From positions 1 through 64,000 of the forward strand of contig CACXHY010000010.1 of assembly GCA_902767565.1 (NCBI GenBank): a DNA stretch of 64,000 nucleotides, given 5' to 3'. Of this stretch, positions 18,311-26,919 are shown in pieces; positions within the stretch are counted from its first letter, which is position 1; each line of letters begins with the position of its first letter. The notes beneath the pieces are model-generated. The model saw only the letters and a program-made list of their open reading frames with translations, made no database searches and was not told the DNA's origin. Made by a program: the position numbers and the translations under genes. This stretch comes from an uncultured Eubacteriales bacterium (lineage in GTDB: Bacteria; Bacillota; Clostridia; Christensenellales; Aristaeellaceae).

Positions 18311-18638
18311 CCGTCTCCCTTTGGCGCGGTTGCTCTTCGATCTCCATTCTGTTTTCGATCCAGAACAGCACTTCAGCTTTATTGCCCGTGTATTTCTCGA
18401 TGCCCAGGATGTGTAGGGCTGCCTTCGCTAGATCGCTAACTGTATACGGCTTCCAGAACCAATCCGTATCGTTTTCTGCCTGTTTGAGTTCCGCAGCGAT
18501 CTCATATGATTTCATATGCTCTCGGACAGCTGCAAACATGGCAAATGATTTCGCAATGGGAAGGTTTGATTGCAAAGCGTCAACGATCTCTCTTGTTGTT
18601 GCTGTTTCCCAATGATTGAGAAACGCGTTCTGATCCAA
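18291..18638 (-). CDS. Unknown protein of the phage-derived cluster (115 aa)
   Basis: A 115-residue soluble, mainly helical protein (ETATTREIVDALQSNLPIAK... VLFWIENRMEIEEQPRQ). It is the first gene of the four-gene leftward run and overlaps the next. No family recognised. Codon use is AT-richer than the window average. Confidence 0.6.
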   Translation of the reverse strand: MDQNAFLNHWETATTREIVDALQSNLPIAKSFAMFAAVREHMKSYEIAAELKQAENDTDWFWKPYTVSDLAKAALHILGIEKYTGNKAEVLFWIENRMEIEEQPRQRETGANHGE

Positions 18639-18915
18639 AGTCCATCACCCCAACAGTTACTGTTCAGTTCGCCCAGTGTTTTGTTTCGATAAACGGTTTT
18701 CGAACCGCTGCGCCCCATCCCCATTCCCGAGGGAAGTGGGAGAGAGAGTGCGGGCCTGCGGCCCGCACCCGCTATGAGTAGGACGCGTGGAAAGCAAGCG
18801 ATTTGTCTTCGAATCGCCCCCCTGAATATTCACAAAGATACACCAAAGCGGACGGAAATGCAAGTCTGTGGGGCGGGTGGATGACGGGGACGTACGGCGG
18901 CGGGCGGAAGCCACG
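18639..18915. other. Intergenic region with dispersed repeat copy 2
   Basis: No gene seen. It separates the phage-derived genes from the udk terminator and contains repeat copy 2 plus about 80 bp of unassigned sequence. Confidence 0.5.
18709..18775 (+). repeat. Dispersed intergenic repeat, copy 2
   Basis: Reads GCGCCCCATCCCCATTCCCG, then AGGGAAGTGGGAGAGAGAGTG and the palindrome GCGGGCCTGCGGCCCGC, as in copy 1. The flanks add AACCGCTGCG on the left and ACGCGTGGAAAGCAAGCGAT on the right, which match ACGCTTGGAAGAAAACCGAC beside copy 1. Confidence 0.75.
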
Positions 18916-18943
18916 CAAAAACCCGGGGCCGAAGCCCCGGGTC
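18916..18943 (-). terminator. Terminator after udk
   Basis: Minus strand CCCGGGGC-TTCG-GCCCCGGG followed by TTTTTGCG. Confidence 0.9.
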
Positions 18944-18954
18944 GGGTGGGTCTG

Positions 18955-19575
18955 TCAGGTGGAGCGCTTGCGGAGCTCGTCCTTGACATAGCCGGCAAGG
19001 ATGTCCACGATGCGGGCGTTGCGGCCGCCTCCGGCCACGATCACGTCCGCGTACTGGACATAGTTGCGGATGTACTTGTCGTACATGGGCTTGACCGTGG
19101 TGAGGTACTGGGAGGCGATGCCGTCGATGTCGCGGCCGCGCTCCTTGATGTCGCGCTCGATGCGGCGCAGCAGGCAGATGTCCGGCTCCACCTTCATGTA
19201 GAGCTTCAGGTACATCAGATCGCGCAGGCGCTCGTCGTGAAAGCAGTGGATGCCCTCGAGGATGATAACGTCCCGGGGATAGATCAACTCTTCCGTATCC
19301 GCCCGCCGATGCTGGGCATAATCGTAGCGCTTGCGGGTGATAGGCCTGCCCTCCGTCAGCATCTTGATGTCCTCCAGCAGCAGATCGTGGTCGAAGATGC
19401 CGGGCTCGTCGTAGTTCAGCAGCTTGCGCTCCTCAAAGGTCAGGGTCGGGTGATCGAGGTAGTAAGCGTCCTGCTGCAGAACGAAGCAGTGTTCGTCTCC
19501 GATGCGCGCCTGCAGGAACTCGGCCAGCGTGGATTTTCCGCTGCCGCTGGCGCCGCAGATCCCGATGAAAAGCAT
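18955..19575 (-). CDS. udk: Uridine kinase
   Basis: A 206-residue P-loop kinase that phosphorylates uridine and cytidine for pyrimidine salvage. Walker A is GASGSGKST at residues 8-16. The family motifs VLQQDAYYLDHP, NYDEPGIFDHDLL and VIILEGIHCFHDERL are in order, with RDIKERGRDIDGI in the lid. It is last in the pgk-tpiA-udk run, 30 bp after tpiA, and ends at a strong terminator. Confidence 0.96.
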   Translation of the reverse strand: MLFIGICGASGSGKSTLAEFLQARIGDEHCFVLQQDAYYLDHPTLTFEERKLLNYDEPGIFDHDLLLEDIKMLTEGRPITRKRYDYAQHRRADTEELIYPRDVIILEGIHCFHDERLRDLMYLKLYMKVEPDICLLRRIERDIKERGRDIDGIASQYLTTVKPMYDKYIRNYVQYADVIVAGGGRNARIVDILAGYVKDELRKRST

Positions 19576-19605
19576 GATCCCGCACCTCCCCCGCTCCGGA
19601 TGCGC

Positions 19606-20358
19606 TTACTTGTCGTAGTTCACGATGGCGCTGAAGTCCTCGGCCTTGAGGGACGCGCCACCGATGAGGCCGCCGTCGATCTCGGGCTGCGCCATGAGGC
19701 CCTTCACGTTGCCGGGCTTCATGCTGCCGCCGTACTGGATGCGGACCTTGTTGGCCACGGCCTTGCCATACTTGCGGGCCAGGGCCGCGCGGATGACGCC
19801 GATGGTCTCATTGGCCTGCTCGTCGGTGGCGGTGACGCCGGTGCCGATGGCCCAGACGGGCTCATAGGCGATGACGATCTTCTCCACCTGCTTCTTGTCC
19901 AGGCCGGTGAGGGCGATCAGGGTCTGGTACTCGACGAGGGCATCGGTGTAGCCGGCCTGGCGCTCCTCGAGCTTCTCGCCGACGCAGAGGATGACCTTCA
20001 GGCCCGCGCCCACGGCGGCCAGCACGCGCTTGTTCACGGTGGCGTCGGTCTCGCCGAAGTACTGGCGGCGCTCGGAGTGGCCGATGATGACGTACTCGAC
20101 GCCGGACTTCTTCAGCATGTCGGCGGAGAGCTCGCCGGTGTAGGCGCCGGAAGCGGCCCAGTGTACGTTCTGGGTGCCCACATGGATGTTGGTCTTCTTC
20201 GCGGCTTCCTTTACCGCGGCGATGTCAACGGCGGGAACGCACACGACCACGTCGCAGGTCGCGTCCTTCACCAGGGGCTTGAGTTCCTCGACCAGCTTCT
20301 TCGCCTCGTCGGGGGTCTTGTTCATCTTCCAGTTGCCGGCAATGATGGCTTTGCGCAT
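19606..20358 (-). CDS. tpiA: Triosephosphate isomerase
   Basis: A 250-residue TIM-barrel enzyme converting dihydroxyacetone phosphate to glyceraldehyde 3-phosphate. The catalytic lysine is in GNWKMN (K11), the histidine in VIIGHSERR, and the glutamate in [11 protein letters not shown]; the phosphate loop is GGASLK. The start is ATG 20358 after AAAGGAGACGATCCCC. A hairpin with a U-tail lies between pgk and tpiA. Confidence 0.98.
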   Translation of the reverse strand: MRKAIIAGNWKMNKTPDEAKKLVEELKPLVKDATCDVVVCVPAVDIAAVKEAAKKTNIHVGTQNVHWAASGAYTGELSADMLKKSGVEYVIIGHSERRQYFGETDATVNKRVLAAVGAGLKVILCVGEKLEERQAGYTDALVEYQTLIALTGLDKKQVEKIVIAYEPVWAIGTGVTATDEQANETIGVIRAALARKYGKAVANKVRIQYGGSMKPGNVKGLMAQPEIDGGLIGGASLKAEDFSAIVNYDK

Positions 20359-20387
20359 GGGGATCGTCTCCTTTATCTCAGACTCTT

Positions 20388-20422
20388 GAAAAGTCCCACG
20401 GCCCGTTGAAGAACCGTGGGAC
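20388..20422 (-). terminator. Hairpin between pgk and tpiA
   Basis: Minus strand GTCCCACGG, 12-base loop, CCGTGGGAC, then TTTTC. It may be a partial terminator or an mRNA-processing/stability element, letting pgk be expressed above tpiA-udk. Confidence 0.7.
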
Positions 20423-20436
20423 GGGTACACAGGGGA

Positions 20437-21639
20437 TCAGGCCTCATCCAGGCAGGCCACGCCGGGCAGGACCTTGCCTTCGAGATACTCGAGGGAGGCG
20501 CCGCCGCCGGTGGAGATGTGGGTCATCTTGTCGGCCAGGCCCATCTGCTCGACGGCCGCAGCGCTGTCGCCGCCGCCGATGATGGTCACGGCTTCGCTGT
20601 CGGCCATGGCCTGGGCCACAGAGAGGGTGCCCTTGGCGAGGATCGGGTTCTCGAACACGCCCATGGGGCCGTTCCACACGACGGTCTTGGCGGCCTTTAC
20701 GGCAGCGCCGAAGAGCTCGGCAGTCTTCGGGCCGATGTCGCAGCCCTCCATGTCGGCGGGGATCTGGTCGGCGTCGGCGACGACGGTGTCGATCGGGGCG
20801 TCGATGGGATCCGGGAAGGCCTTCACGCACACGGTGTCGACCGGCAGGAGCAGCTGGACGCCCTTGGCCTCAGCCTTGGCCATCATGTCCTTGCAGTAGT
20901 CGATCTTGGTCTCGTCCAGCAGGGAGTTGCCAACCTCGTAGCCCTTGGCCTTGAGGAAGGTGAAAGCCATGCCGCCGCCGATGATCAGGGTGTCGACCTT
21001 CTCGAGCAGGTTGTCGATCACGTTCAGCTTGTCGGAGATCTTGGCGCCGCCCAGAACGGCCACGAAGGGACGATCCGCGTTCTCCAGGGCCTTGCCCATG
21101 ATGGAGAGCTCTTTGCCGATCAGGTAGCCGGCCACGTTCGGGGAGGTGAACTTGGTCACGCCCTCGGTGGAGCAGTGCGCGCGGTGGCAGGAGCCGAAAG
21201 CGTCATCCACATAGCAGTCCGCCAGGGAAGCGAGTTCCCGGGAGAAGTCCTCGATGTTCTTGGTCTCTTCCTTGCGGAAGCGGGTGTTCTGCAGCAGCAC
21301 CACGTCGCCGTCCTTCATGGCGGCCACGGCGGCCTTGGCGTTCTCGCCCACGACGGTATCGTCATCGGCGAAGACGACTTCCTTGCCCAGCAGCTCGCTC
21401 AGGCGGGCCGCCACGGGCGCGAGGGAGAACTTGGCCTCGGGGCCGTTCTTCGGCTTGCCCAGATGGGAGCAGAGGATGACCTTGCCGCCGTCCTCGATCA
21501 GCTTCCTGATGGTGGGCAGGGCCGCCACGATGCGCTTGTCGTTGGTGATCTTGCCGTCCTTCATGGGAACGTTGAAATCGCAGCGCACGAGGACGCGCTT
21601 GCCGGCAACATTGATGCTGTCGATGGTTTTCTTGGCCAT
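20437..21639 (-). CDS. pgk: Phosphoglycerate kinase
   Basis: A 400-residue glycolytic enzyme. The N-terminal signature is [15 protein letters not shown]. The C-terminal nucleotide-binding segments include [29 protein letters not shown] and [17 protein letters not shown] 21639 is chosen because family homology begins at MAKKTID and AAAAGGAG lies upstream; the open frame extends further but is not similar. Confidence 0.98.
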   Translation of the reverse strand: MAKKTIDSINVAGKRVLVRCDFNVPMKDGKITNDKRIVAALPTIRKLIEDGGKVILCSHLGKPKNGPEAKFSLAPVAARLSELLGKEVVFADDDTVVGENAKAAVAAMKDGDVVLLQNTRFRKEETKNIEDFSRELASLADCYVDDAFGSCHRAHCSTEGVTKFTSPNVAGYLIGKELSIMGKALENADRPFVAVLGGAKISDKLNVIDNLLEKVDTLIIGGGMAFTFLKAKGYEVGNSLLDETKIDYCKDMMAKAEAKGVQLLLPVDTVCVKAFPDPIDAPIDTVVADADQIPADMEGCDIGPKTAELFGAAVKAAKTVVWNGPMGVFENPILAKGTLSVAQAMADSEAVTIIGGGDSAAAVEQMGLADKMTHISTGGGASLEYLEGKVLPGVACLDEA

Positions 21640-21701
21640 GGGAATGCACGCTCCTTTTGTCGATCGATGGTGGGAAGGGCAGATGCCCCGTTCCTCACGA
21701 T

Positions 21702-21730
21702 ATGATACCACATGACAGGCGCGGACGCAA
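21702..21730 (-). promoter_or_regulatory. Promoter of pgk
   Basis: TTGCGT and TATCAT with a 17-bp spacer and a TGG extended -10, about 60 bp ahead of the ATG. Confidence 0.6.
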
Positions 21731-21810
21731 GCGATAAAGCGGGAAAATGTCAACGGAGAGACGCATCCCTCGTTGATGCGGCCCGCATGATCATCGCTGC
21801 TTGCGGCAAA

Positions 21811-21850
21811 CAGAACACCGGCGCCGTTTCCGGAGCCGGTGTTCTGTTTT
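21811..21850. terminator. Bidirectional-type terminator after the RNA methyltransferase gene
   Basis: Perfect 12-bp stem CAGAACACCGGC / GCCGGTGTTCTG with a 12-base loop; U-runs follow on both strands, the stronger one on the plus strand. Confidence 0.8.
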
Positions 21851-21852
21851 CA

Positions 21853-22611
21853 TCAGTCTGTCGACCCGCTTCTCGCCGCGAACGCGTAGATGCCGATGGC
21901 GGCGGCCACCGACAGGTTCAGGGAGTCCACGCGGTCGTTGGAGGGGATGCGCACGGGACGGCCGCGCAGGCTGTACTCCGCCGGGAGACCGCTGCCCTCG
22001 TTGCCGAAGGCCAGGGTCCAGTCGGGGGGCAGCGCATCCCGCAGGGCTTCCTCCATGGGCACGGAGGCCTGCAGCATGAAGGGGTAGAGGGGGCGGGGGC
22101 CGTTCTCGGCTTCCCAGGCGGTGTAGTCGACATAGGTCTTTACGCGGAGCTGAAAGAGGGCGCCCATGCTGGCCCGGACGGTCCGGGGATCGAAGATGTC
22201 GGCGCAGGGGCGGATCAGGGCCACGTCCGTGACGCCGAAGCCGAGGGCCGTGCGCAGGATGGTGCCGATGTTCCCGCAGTCGGAGGGATTCACCAGCAGC
22301 ACCTGGGGTTTTCCCGGGGCGGGGGCAGCCTCCTCTTTGGCGAAGACCGCCGCGGCGAAGCAGTTTTCCTTGGCGGAGATCCGCGCCAGGGCCCGATCGG
22401 CGATCTCGACCCGGATGCCGCGCCCGGCGCAGAGGACCTGCAGCTTTTCGGCCGCCTCGGTGCCTGCCGCTTTTTCGGAGAGCAGGACGCGGCGGCAGCG
22501 CTCCGGGACGTGCAGGACGCACTCCGTGGCGGGGAAATAGCCCGGGGCATAGGAGTAGTCCAGGCAGGACCGATAGGCTTCAAGAGAGGGCATGGCCTTT
22601 ACCTCCGTCAT
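21853..22611 (-). CDS. RNA 2'-O-methyltransferase, TrmH/SpoU family
   Basis: A 252-residue SPOUT methyltransferase with an N-terminal substrate-binding domain. Motif 1 is NPSDCGNIGTILRTALG, motif 2 AFGNEGSGLP, and motif 3 SLNLSVAAAIGIYAFA, which form the trefoil-knot SAM site. Family members methylate ribose in rRNA or tRNA; the target here is not determinable. It lies 23 bp downstream of ftsY and is probably co-transcribed with it. Confidence 0.92.
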   Translation of the reverse strand: MTEVKAMPSLEAYRSCLDYSYAPGYFPATECVLHVPERCRRVLLSEKAAGTEAAEKLQVLCAGRGIRVEIADRALARISAKENCFAAAVFAKEEAAPAPGKPQVLLVNPSDCGNIGTILRTALGFGVTDVALIRPCADIFDPRTVRASMGALFQLRVKTYVDYTAWEAENGPRPLYPFMLQASVPMEEALRDALPPDWTLAFGNEGSGLPAEYSLRGRPVRIPSNDRVDSLNLSVAAAIGIYAFAARSGSTD

Positions 22612-22634
22612 GCAGCGGGACAGACACGGCCGGC

Positions 22635-23648
22635 TCAGAACAGGGCCTCCACGAACTCCTTCGCGTTGAAGGGCTGGAGGTCGTCGATGCCTTCGCCGAC
22701 GCCGATGTACCAGACGGGTACCGCCAGCTCCTGCCGGATCGCCAGAGCGATCCCGCCCTTGGCCGTGCCGTCCAGCTTGGTGAGGATGATGCCGCCCACC
22801 TCGCAGACCTCCTTGAAGGCGCGCGCCTGCTGCAGGCCGTTCTGCCCGGTGGTGGCATCCAGGACGAGGATGCAGCGCATATCGGCATAGGGGTACTCAC
22901 GGTCGATGACCCGGCGCATCTTGTCCAGCTCGTCCATGAGGTTCTTCTTGTTGTGGAGACGGCCGGCGGTGTCGATGATCAGCAGGTCGGCCTCGTTGGC
23001 CTTGGCGGACTTCACCGCGTCGTATACCACGGCGGCGGGATCGGCGCCTTCCTCGCGCTTGATGATCGGCACCCGCGCGCGCTCCGCCCAGATGGTCAGC
23101 TGCTCCGCGGCGGCCGCGCGGAACGTGTCGCCCGCGCACAGCATCACCTTGCGGCCGATGGCCTGGAAGCGCAGGGCCAGCTTGCCGATGGTGGTGGTCT
23201 TGCCCACGCCGTTCACGCCGACGATCAGCATCACCATCGGCCATTTCAGCGGCGGCCGGGGGATGTTCATCTCGTCGATCATGATCTGCTTGAGGATCTC
23301 CTTCGCGGCCAGGCCGTCCTTGATGCCCTGCTGCTTCACACGCGCCTTCAGCTCGTCGATGATGCGCGTGGTGGCCGCGATGCCGCAGTCGGAGAGGATC
23401 AGGATGTCCTCCAGCTCCTCATAGAAATCGTCGTCGATCCTGACCGTCTGGCGCGCCAGGGTGTCCACCTTGTCGGTCATATTTCCGCGGGTCTTGCTGA
23501 GTCCTTCCCGCAGACGGGCAAACAGGCCCTTTTTCCGCTCAGGCTCCCCCTCCGCGCGTTCCGCCTGCTGCGGGGCTGCCGGGGTCTGGGGCTGTGGAGC
23601 GTGGGTCTCGTTCTTATCTTCGCGGTTCTTCCTTCCGAACAGAGCCAT
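22635..23648 (-). CDS. ftsY: Signal recognition particle receptor FtsY
   Basis: A 337-residue SRP GTPase that docks the ribosome-SRP complex at the membrane. A short charged N-terminal region (to about residue 45) precedes the helical N domain and the GTPase G domain: GVNGVGKTTTIGKLA (G1), DTFRAAAAEQL, DTAGRLHNKKNLMDEL (G3) and TKLDGTAKGG (G4). The order and length are typical. Transcription starts from a clear promoter 48 bp upstream. Confidence 0.97.
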   Translation of the reverse strand: MALFGRKNREDKNETHAPQPQTPAAPQQAERAEGEPERKKGLFARLREGLSKTRGNMTDKVDTLARQTVRIDDDFYEELEDILILSDCGIAATTRIIDELKARVKQQGIKDGLAAKEILKQIMIDEMNIPRPPLKWPMVMLIVGVNGVGKTTTIGKLALRFQAIGRKVMLCAGDTFRAAAAEQLTIWAERARVPIIKREEGADPAAVVYDAVKSAKANEADLLIIDTAGRLHNKKNLMDELDKMRRVIDREYPYADMRCILVLDATTGQNGLQQARAFKEVCEVGGIILTKLDGTAKGGIALAIRQELAVPVWYIGVGEGIDDLQPFNAKEFVEALF

Positions 23649-23695
23649 GTTCTTTCCTCCAGGTCGCGTTATCTGCGCCGTTCGGCGCGTGGAGA

Positions 23696-23724
23696 ATTAT
23701 AGCACAAACGGACGTCGTTGGCAA
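23696..23724 (-). promoter_or_regulatory. Promoter of ftsY
   Basis: TTGCCA and TATAAT, 17-bp spacer, with an extended -10 TGC. Confidence 0.88.
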
Positions 23725-23761
23725 TCACGGCACGGGAACCGCATGCCGGCCGCGCCGGTGG

Positions 23762-24442
23762 TCATTTGCCCGCCTTCAGCCAGCGGGTGACGTCTGCCGG
23801 GGAGAAATCCGCCAGCACCGGGTGATCCGTCAGCGCCCGGACGATCTCCCACCCCGCACGGCTCCGCTCCGCGTTCCGGGGGATCGGCCGGAAGCCCAGG
23901 TCCAGGTATACCTTGCAGGCCAGCCAGGTGGTGGTCTGGGTGGGGATCACGGCGCGGCTGTAGCCGAGGTCGATCATGGTGCGAAGCACGTGGGAGATCA
24001 GGGGCTTCGCCAGGCCCCGGCCCTGCGCTTCTCTCTTTACGGCCACCCAGTGCAGCATGCCGTTGATCCCGTCTTCCTCCCGGCGGATGTCATACCAGGC
24101 GGTGGCCGTGGCGACCTTCTCCCCCGCCGGATCCTCGACGAAGAACATGCGGCCCGGGAGCGCCGTCTCGCGGCCTCCGTAATAGGTCTCCCAGGCCTTC
24201 TCCCCCTCCGGGCGGTCGTCGAATTCCCGGGCGCTGAACTCGATATCGATCCATGCGTCGCGGTCACCCGGTGCGAAGGTGACGAAGCGATGACCTTCGG
24301 GGAGCTGGTATTCGGGCTGCTCCTTCAGGTCGCGCTCCAGCATGAGTTCATAGTAAGGGAGCCGCGGGTCGTGGTTGTCATAAAGGCGCAGGGACGCGGC
24401 GACGCGTTCGCGGCACGTCTGCTCGGCTGTCAGTTCGGTCAT
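23762..24442 (-). CDS. GNAT family N-acetyltransferase
   Basis: A 226-residue protein with a C-terminal GNAT domain: WVAVKREAQGRGLAKPLISHVL gives the acetyl-CoA pyrophosphate loop and VYLDLGFRP the last strand. The N-terminal 100 residues are less typical and may form a second, degenerate GNAT fold. The acceptor is unknown. The start is ATG 24442 after GGGAGGAGACC; the frame extends 14 codons further without a ribosome site. Confidence 0.85.
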   Translation of the reverse strand: MTELTAEQTCRERVAASLRLYDNHDPRLPYYELMLERDLKEQPEYQLPEGHRFVTFAPGDRDAWIDIEFSAREFDDRPEGEKAWETYYGGRETALPGRMFFVEDPAGEKVATATAWYDIRREEDGINGMLHWVAVKREAQGRGLAKPLISHVLRTMIDLGYSRAVIPTQTTTWLACKVYLDLGFRPIPRNAERSRAGWEIVRALTDHPVLADFSPADVTRWLKAGK

Positions 24443-24493
24443 GGTCGGTCTCCTCCCGAATGCGGTCCGGTCGTTCCGCCTCATTCTGCCGGT

Positions 24494-24522
24494 ATCATAA
24501 TACGTTCGCGCCGAAATGGCAA
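24494..24522 (-). promoter_or_regulatory. Promoter of the GNAT gene
   Basis: TTGCCA and TATGAT with a 17-bp spacer. It lies back-to-back with the lipoprotein promoter on the other strand. Confidence 0.75.
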
Positions 24523-24548
24523 CAGGTATCCGCGACCGTCGAAGGCAT

Positions 24549-24577
24549 TTGACAAATGCGTCGTCATGTGCTATAAC
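24549..24577 (+). promoter_or_regulatory. Promoter of the small lipoprotein gene
   Basis: TTGACA and TATAAC, 17-bp spacer, extended -10 TGC. Confidence 0.85.
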
Positions 24578-24657
24578 ATCCGCCGGACTGCGGATACCCG
24601 CCAGAGGGCTGCAGAGACATCACCGTGACCGGGATGAAGTGAAAGGAGAACCTTGCC

Positions 24658-25038
24658 ATGAAGAGAATGCTTGCTCTGCTGATGATCGCCGTGCTTGTTC
24701 TTGTCTGCGCTTCCTGCGGCAAGCAGGATACCGCCGAGGCGAAGAAGGAAGAGACCCTGTCCTATACGCTCTACAATCAGTCCGGGGAGACGATCCGCAA
24801 CGTGAAGGTCACCGACAACGGCGGGAATGCTTCCATGACCGTCAGCGCCGTGATCGAGAACGGAAAGGACGCGAGCTTCAGCATGCGCGTGACCGTGGAC
24901 GACACCGGCTGCCCCAATCTGCAGATCTCCTATGAGAGCGACAACGGCGGCCGCACCTTCCTGCTGACCCAGAAGACCGACGCCATCACCGTGCTGCCCG
25001 ATACGGTAGAGTTCACCGCTCCCACGCCGATCCTCTGA
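24658..25038 (+). CDS. Small lipoprotein of unknown function
   Basis: A 126-residue protein with a signal peptide and lipobox (VCASC, lipidated Cys19). The mature part is a beta-rich domain (TLYNQSGETIRNVKVTDNGG; SFSMRVTVDD) resembling small immunoglobulin-like or extracellular matrix-binding folds. No family recognised. It has its own promoter and terminator, so it is monocistronic and should be anchored outside the membrane. Confidence 0.85.
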   Translation: MKRMLALLMIAVLVLVCASCGKQDTAEAKKEETLSYTLYNQSGETIRNVKVTDNGGNASMTVSAVIENGKDASFSMRVTVDDTGCPNLQISYESDNGGRTFLLTQKTDAITVLPDTVEFTAPTPIL

Positions 25039-25049
25039 GAACTGCACAG

Positions 25050-25083
25050 CCCGGCCCGGCTCCCGACGGGGCCGGGTTTTTCG
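25050..25083 (+). terminator. Terminator after the lipoprotein gene
   Basis: Stem CCCGGCCC / GGGGCCGGG followed by TTTTTCG. Confidence 0.88.
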
Positions 25084-25126
25084 TTTCGGGGGTGCATGCG
25101 CGGGCCCGCTTCTTTGCAATCCGGCG

Positions 25127-25155
25127 TTGACATTCCCCGCTGTCCCCTCTATAAT
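25127..25155 (+). promoter_or_regulatory. Promoter of the phosphoribosyltransferase gene
   Basis: Perfect TTGACA and TATAAT with a 17-bp spacer. Confidence 0.9.
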
Positions 25156-25208
25156 GAGATGGCCGCGTGAGCGAGCGACTATCGAAAAGAAAAAGAGGCT
25201 GAATACCG

Positions 25209-25766
25209 ATGCTGACCCATCCCATGACCATCGCCGGCCTGAAGCGGGAGCTTCCCCTGTGCCGGGTGAACGACAACCTGTACATCGGCGCGTTCGTCAT
25301 CTTCGGCGACTGCGAGCTGACCGTGGCCTGTGCGGAGGAGCTGCTGAAGATCGCCCCCGCCTACGACTACATCCTCACCGCCGAATCCAAGGGCATCCCG
25401 CTGGCCTATGAGATGGCGCGCCAGCACGGGGACAAGAAGTGGATGCTGGCCCGTAAGGGCGTGAAGCTCTACATGAAGGACGTGGTATCCGTCGAGGTGC
25501 AGTCCATCACCACCGCCGGCGTGCAGAAGCTGTACATCGACGGGGAGGACGCTGCGCTGATGAAGGGCAAGCGCATCCTGATCGTGGACGACGTGATCTC
25601 CACCGGCGAATCCCTGCGGGCGCTGGAAACCCTGGTGCGGACCGTGGGCGGCGAGATCGCCGGACAGATGGCCATCCTGGCCGAGGGCGACGCCCAGCAG
25701 CGGGACGATATCCTCTATCTGGAAAAGCTGCCGATCTTCAACGCCGAGGGCGACATCATCGGATGA
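25209..25766 (+). CDS. Phosphoribosyltransferase, adenine phosphoribosyltransferase-like
   Basis: A 185-residue type I phosphoribosyltransferase. The PRPP loop is ILIVDDVISTGES near residues 121-133, and the pyrophosphate-binding segment is TAESKGIPLAYEMARQ. The layout resembles adenine or xanthine phosphoribosyltransferases of purine salvage, but the base is not fixed by motifs I can see. ATG with a GAGGCTG region upstream; monocistronic with its own promoter and terminator. Confidence 0.88.
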   Translation: MLTHPMTIAGLKRELPLCRVNDNLYIGAFVIFGDCELTVACAEELLKIAPAYDYILTAESKGIPLAYEMARQHGDKKWMLARKGVKLYMKDVVSVEVQSITTAGVQKLYIDGEDAALMKGKRILIVDDVISTGESLRALETLVRTVGGEIAGQMAILAEGDAQQRDDILYLEKLPIFNAEGDIIG

Positions 25767-25782
25767 TCCCCAAAATCGAAAG

Positions 25783-25807
25783 CCCCGCCTCGCGGCGGGG
25801 TTTTGCG
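25783..25807. terminator. Terminator between convergent genes
   Basis: Stem CCCCGCC-TCGC-GGCGGGG followed by TTTTGCG on the plus strand; on the minus strand it could serve fba less efficiently. Confidence 0.85.
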
Positions 25808-25825
25808 TTGGGATGGATCGGAATG

Positions 25826-26791
25826 TCACGCCTTGCCGTTGCAGCCGAGCACGTCCACGATCTTGTGACGGACCATGTCGCGGAGGGCAGTGCGGGCATC
25901 GGTGAGGTACTGGCGGGGATCGAAGTGATCCGGATGCTCCTCGAAGTGCTTACGGATCATGGCGGTGAAGGCCAGACGCAGGTCAGAGTCGATGTTGATC
26001 TTGCAGACCGCCATCGTAGCCGCCTTGCGCAGCTGCTCCTCGGGAATGCCGACGGCATCCGGCAGCCGGCCGCCGTGCTCGTTGATGATCTTCACGAATT
26101 CCTGGGGCACGGAGGATGCGCCGTGGAGCACGATCGGGAACCCGGGCAGGCGCTTGCTGACTTCTTCCAGCACGTCGAAGCGCAGGGGCGGGGGCACCAG
26201 GATGCCTTCCTCATTGCGGGTGCACTGGGCGGCGGTGAACTTGTACGCGCCGTGAGAGGTGCCGATGGCGATGGCCAGGGAGTCGCAGCCCGTGCGGGTG
26301 ACGAACTCTTCGACCTCTTCGGGGCGGGTGTAGGAGGAATCCTCGGCGGAGACCTTCACATCGTCCTCGACGCCGGCCAGAGTGCCCAGCTCAGCCTCGA
26401 CCACCACGCCGTGATCGTGCGCATACTCGACGACCTGCTTCGTGATGCGGATGTTCTCCTCGAAGGGCAGGCCGCTCTTGTCGATCATGACGGAAGAGAA
26501 GCCGCCGTCGATGCAGCTCTTGCAGGTCTCGAAGTCGGGGCCGTGGTCCAGGTGCAGGGCGATGGGCAGACCGGTCTCCTGCACGGCGGCTTCCACCAGC
26601 TTCACCAGGTAGGTGTGGTTGGCATAGGCGCGGGCGCCCTTGGAAACCTGCAGGATCACGGGCGCGTTCTCCATCTTCGCGGCTTCGGTGATGCCCTGGA
26701 CGATCTCCATGTTGTTGACGTTGAAGGCACCGATGGCGTAACCGCCTTCATAGGCCTTGCGGAACATTTCGGTCGTGGTGACAATGGCCAT
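25826..26791 (-). CDS. fba: Fructose-bisphosphate aldolase, class II
   Basis: A 321-residue zinc-dependent aldolase splitting fructose 1,6-bisphosphate into the triose phosphates used by tpiA. Zinc ligands and catalytic residues are in LHLDHGPDF, VVEAELGTLAGVEDD, AIGTSHGAYKF and VLHGASSVP; the phosphate loop is CKINIDSDLR. Length is slightly above the usual 285-310. It is monocistronic. Confidence 0.97.
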   Translation of the reverse strand: MAIVTTTEMFRKAYEGGYAIGAFNVNNMEIVQGITEAAKMENAPVILQVSKGARAYANHTYLVKLVEAAVQETGLPIALHLDHGPDFETCKSCIDGGFSSVMIDKSGLPFEENIRITKQVVEYAHDHGVVVEAELGTLAGVEDDVKVSAEDSSYTRPEEVEEFVTRTGCDSLAIAIGTSHGAYKFTAAQCTRNEEGILVPPPLRFDVLEEVSKRLPGFPIVLHGASSVPQEFVKIINEHGGRLPDAVGIPEEQLRKAATMAVCKINIDSDLRLAFTAMIRKHFEEHPDHFDPRQYLTDARTALRDMVRHKIVDVLGCNGKA

Positions 26792-26823
26792 GGGAAAGAC
26801 CTCCTTTATCTTTCGATGGTTGC

Positions 26824-26852
26824 ATTATAGCACAAGATCACGCGTGTGAAAA
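26824..26852 (-). promoter_or_regulatory. Promoter of fba
   Basis: Weak -35 TTTTCA, 17-bp spacer, and perfect extended -10 TGCTATAAT. Confidence 0.7.
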
Positions 26853-26919
26853 GGGTGCGGCGGCGAAAAAGATGACCGATCCGTGCGAAACGGGGACTCT
26901 TCGCCGCCTGAGGGGACCG

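Noticed and set aside
16770-18955. att site duplicate of the tRNA-Arg 3' end
   Set aside because: I looked for a second copy of GGTTCGAATCCAGCCGGG on the far side of the phage-derived region and found none.
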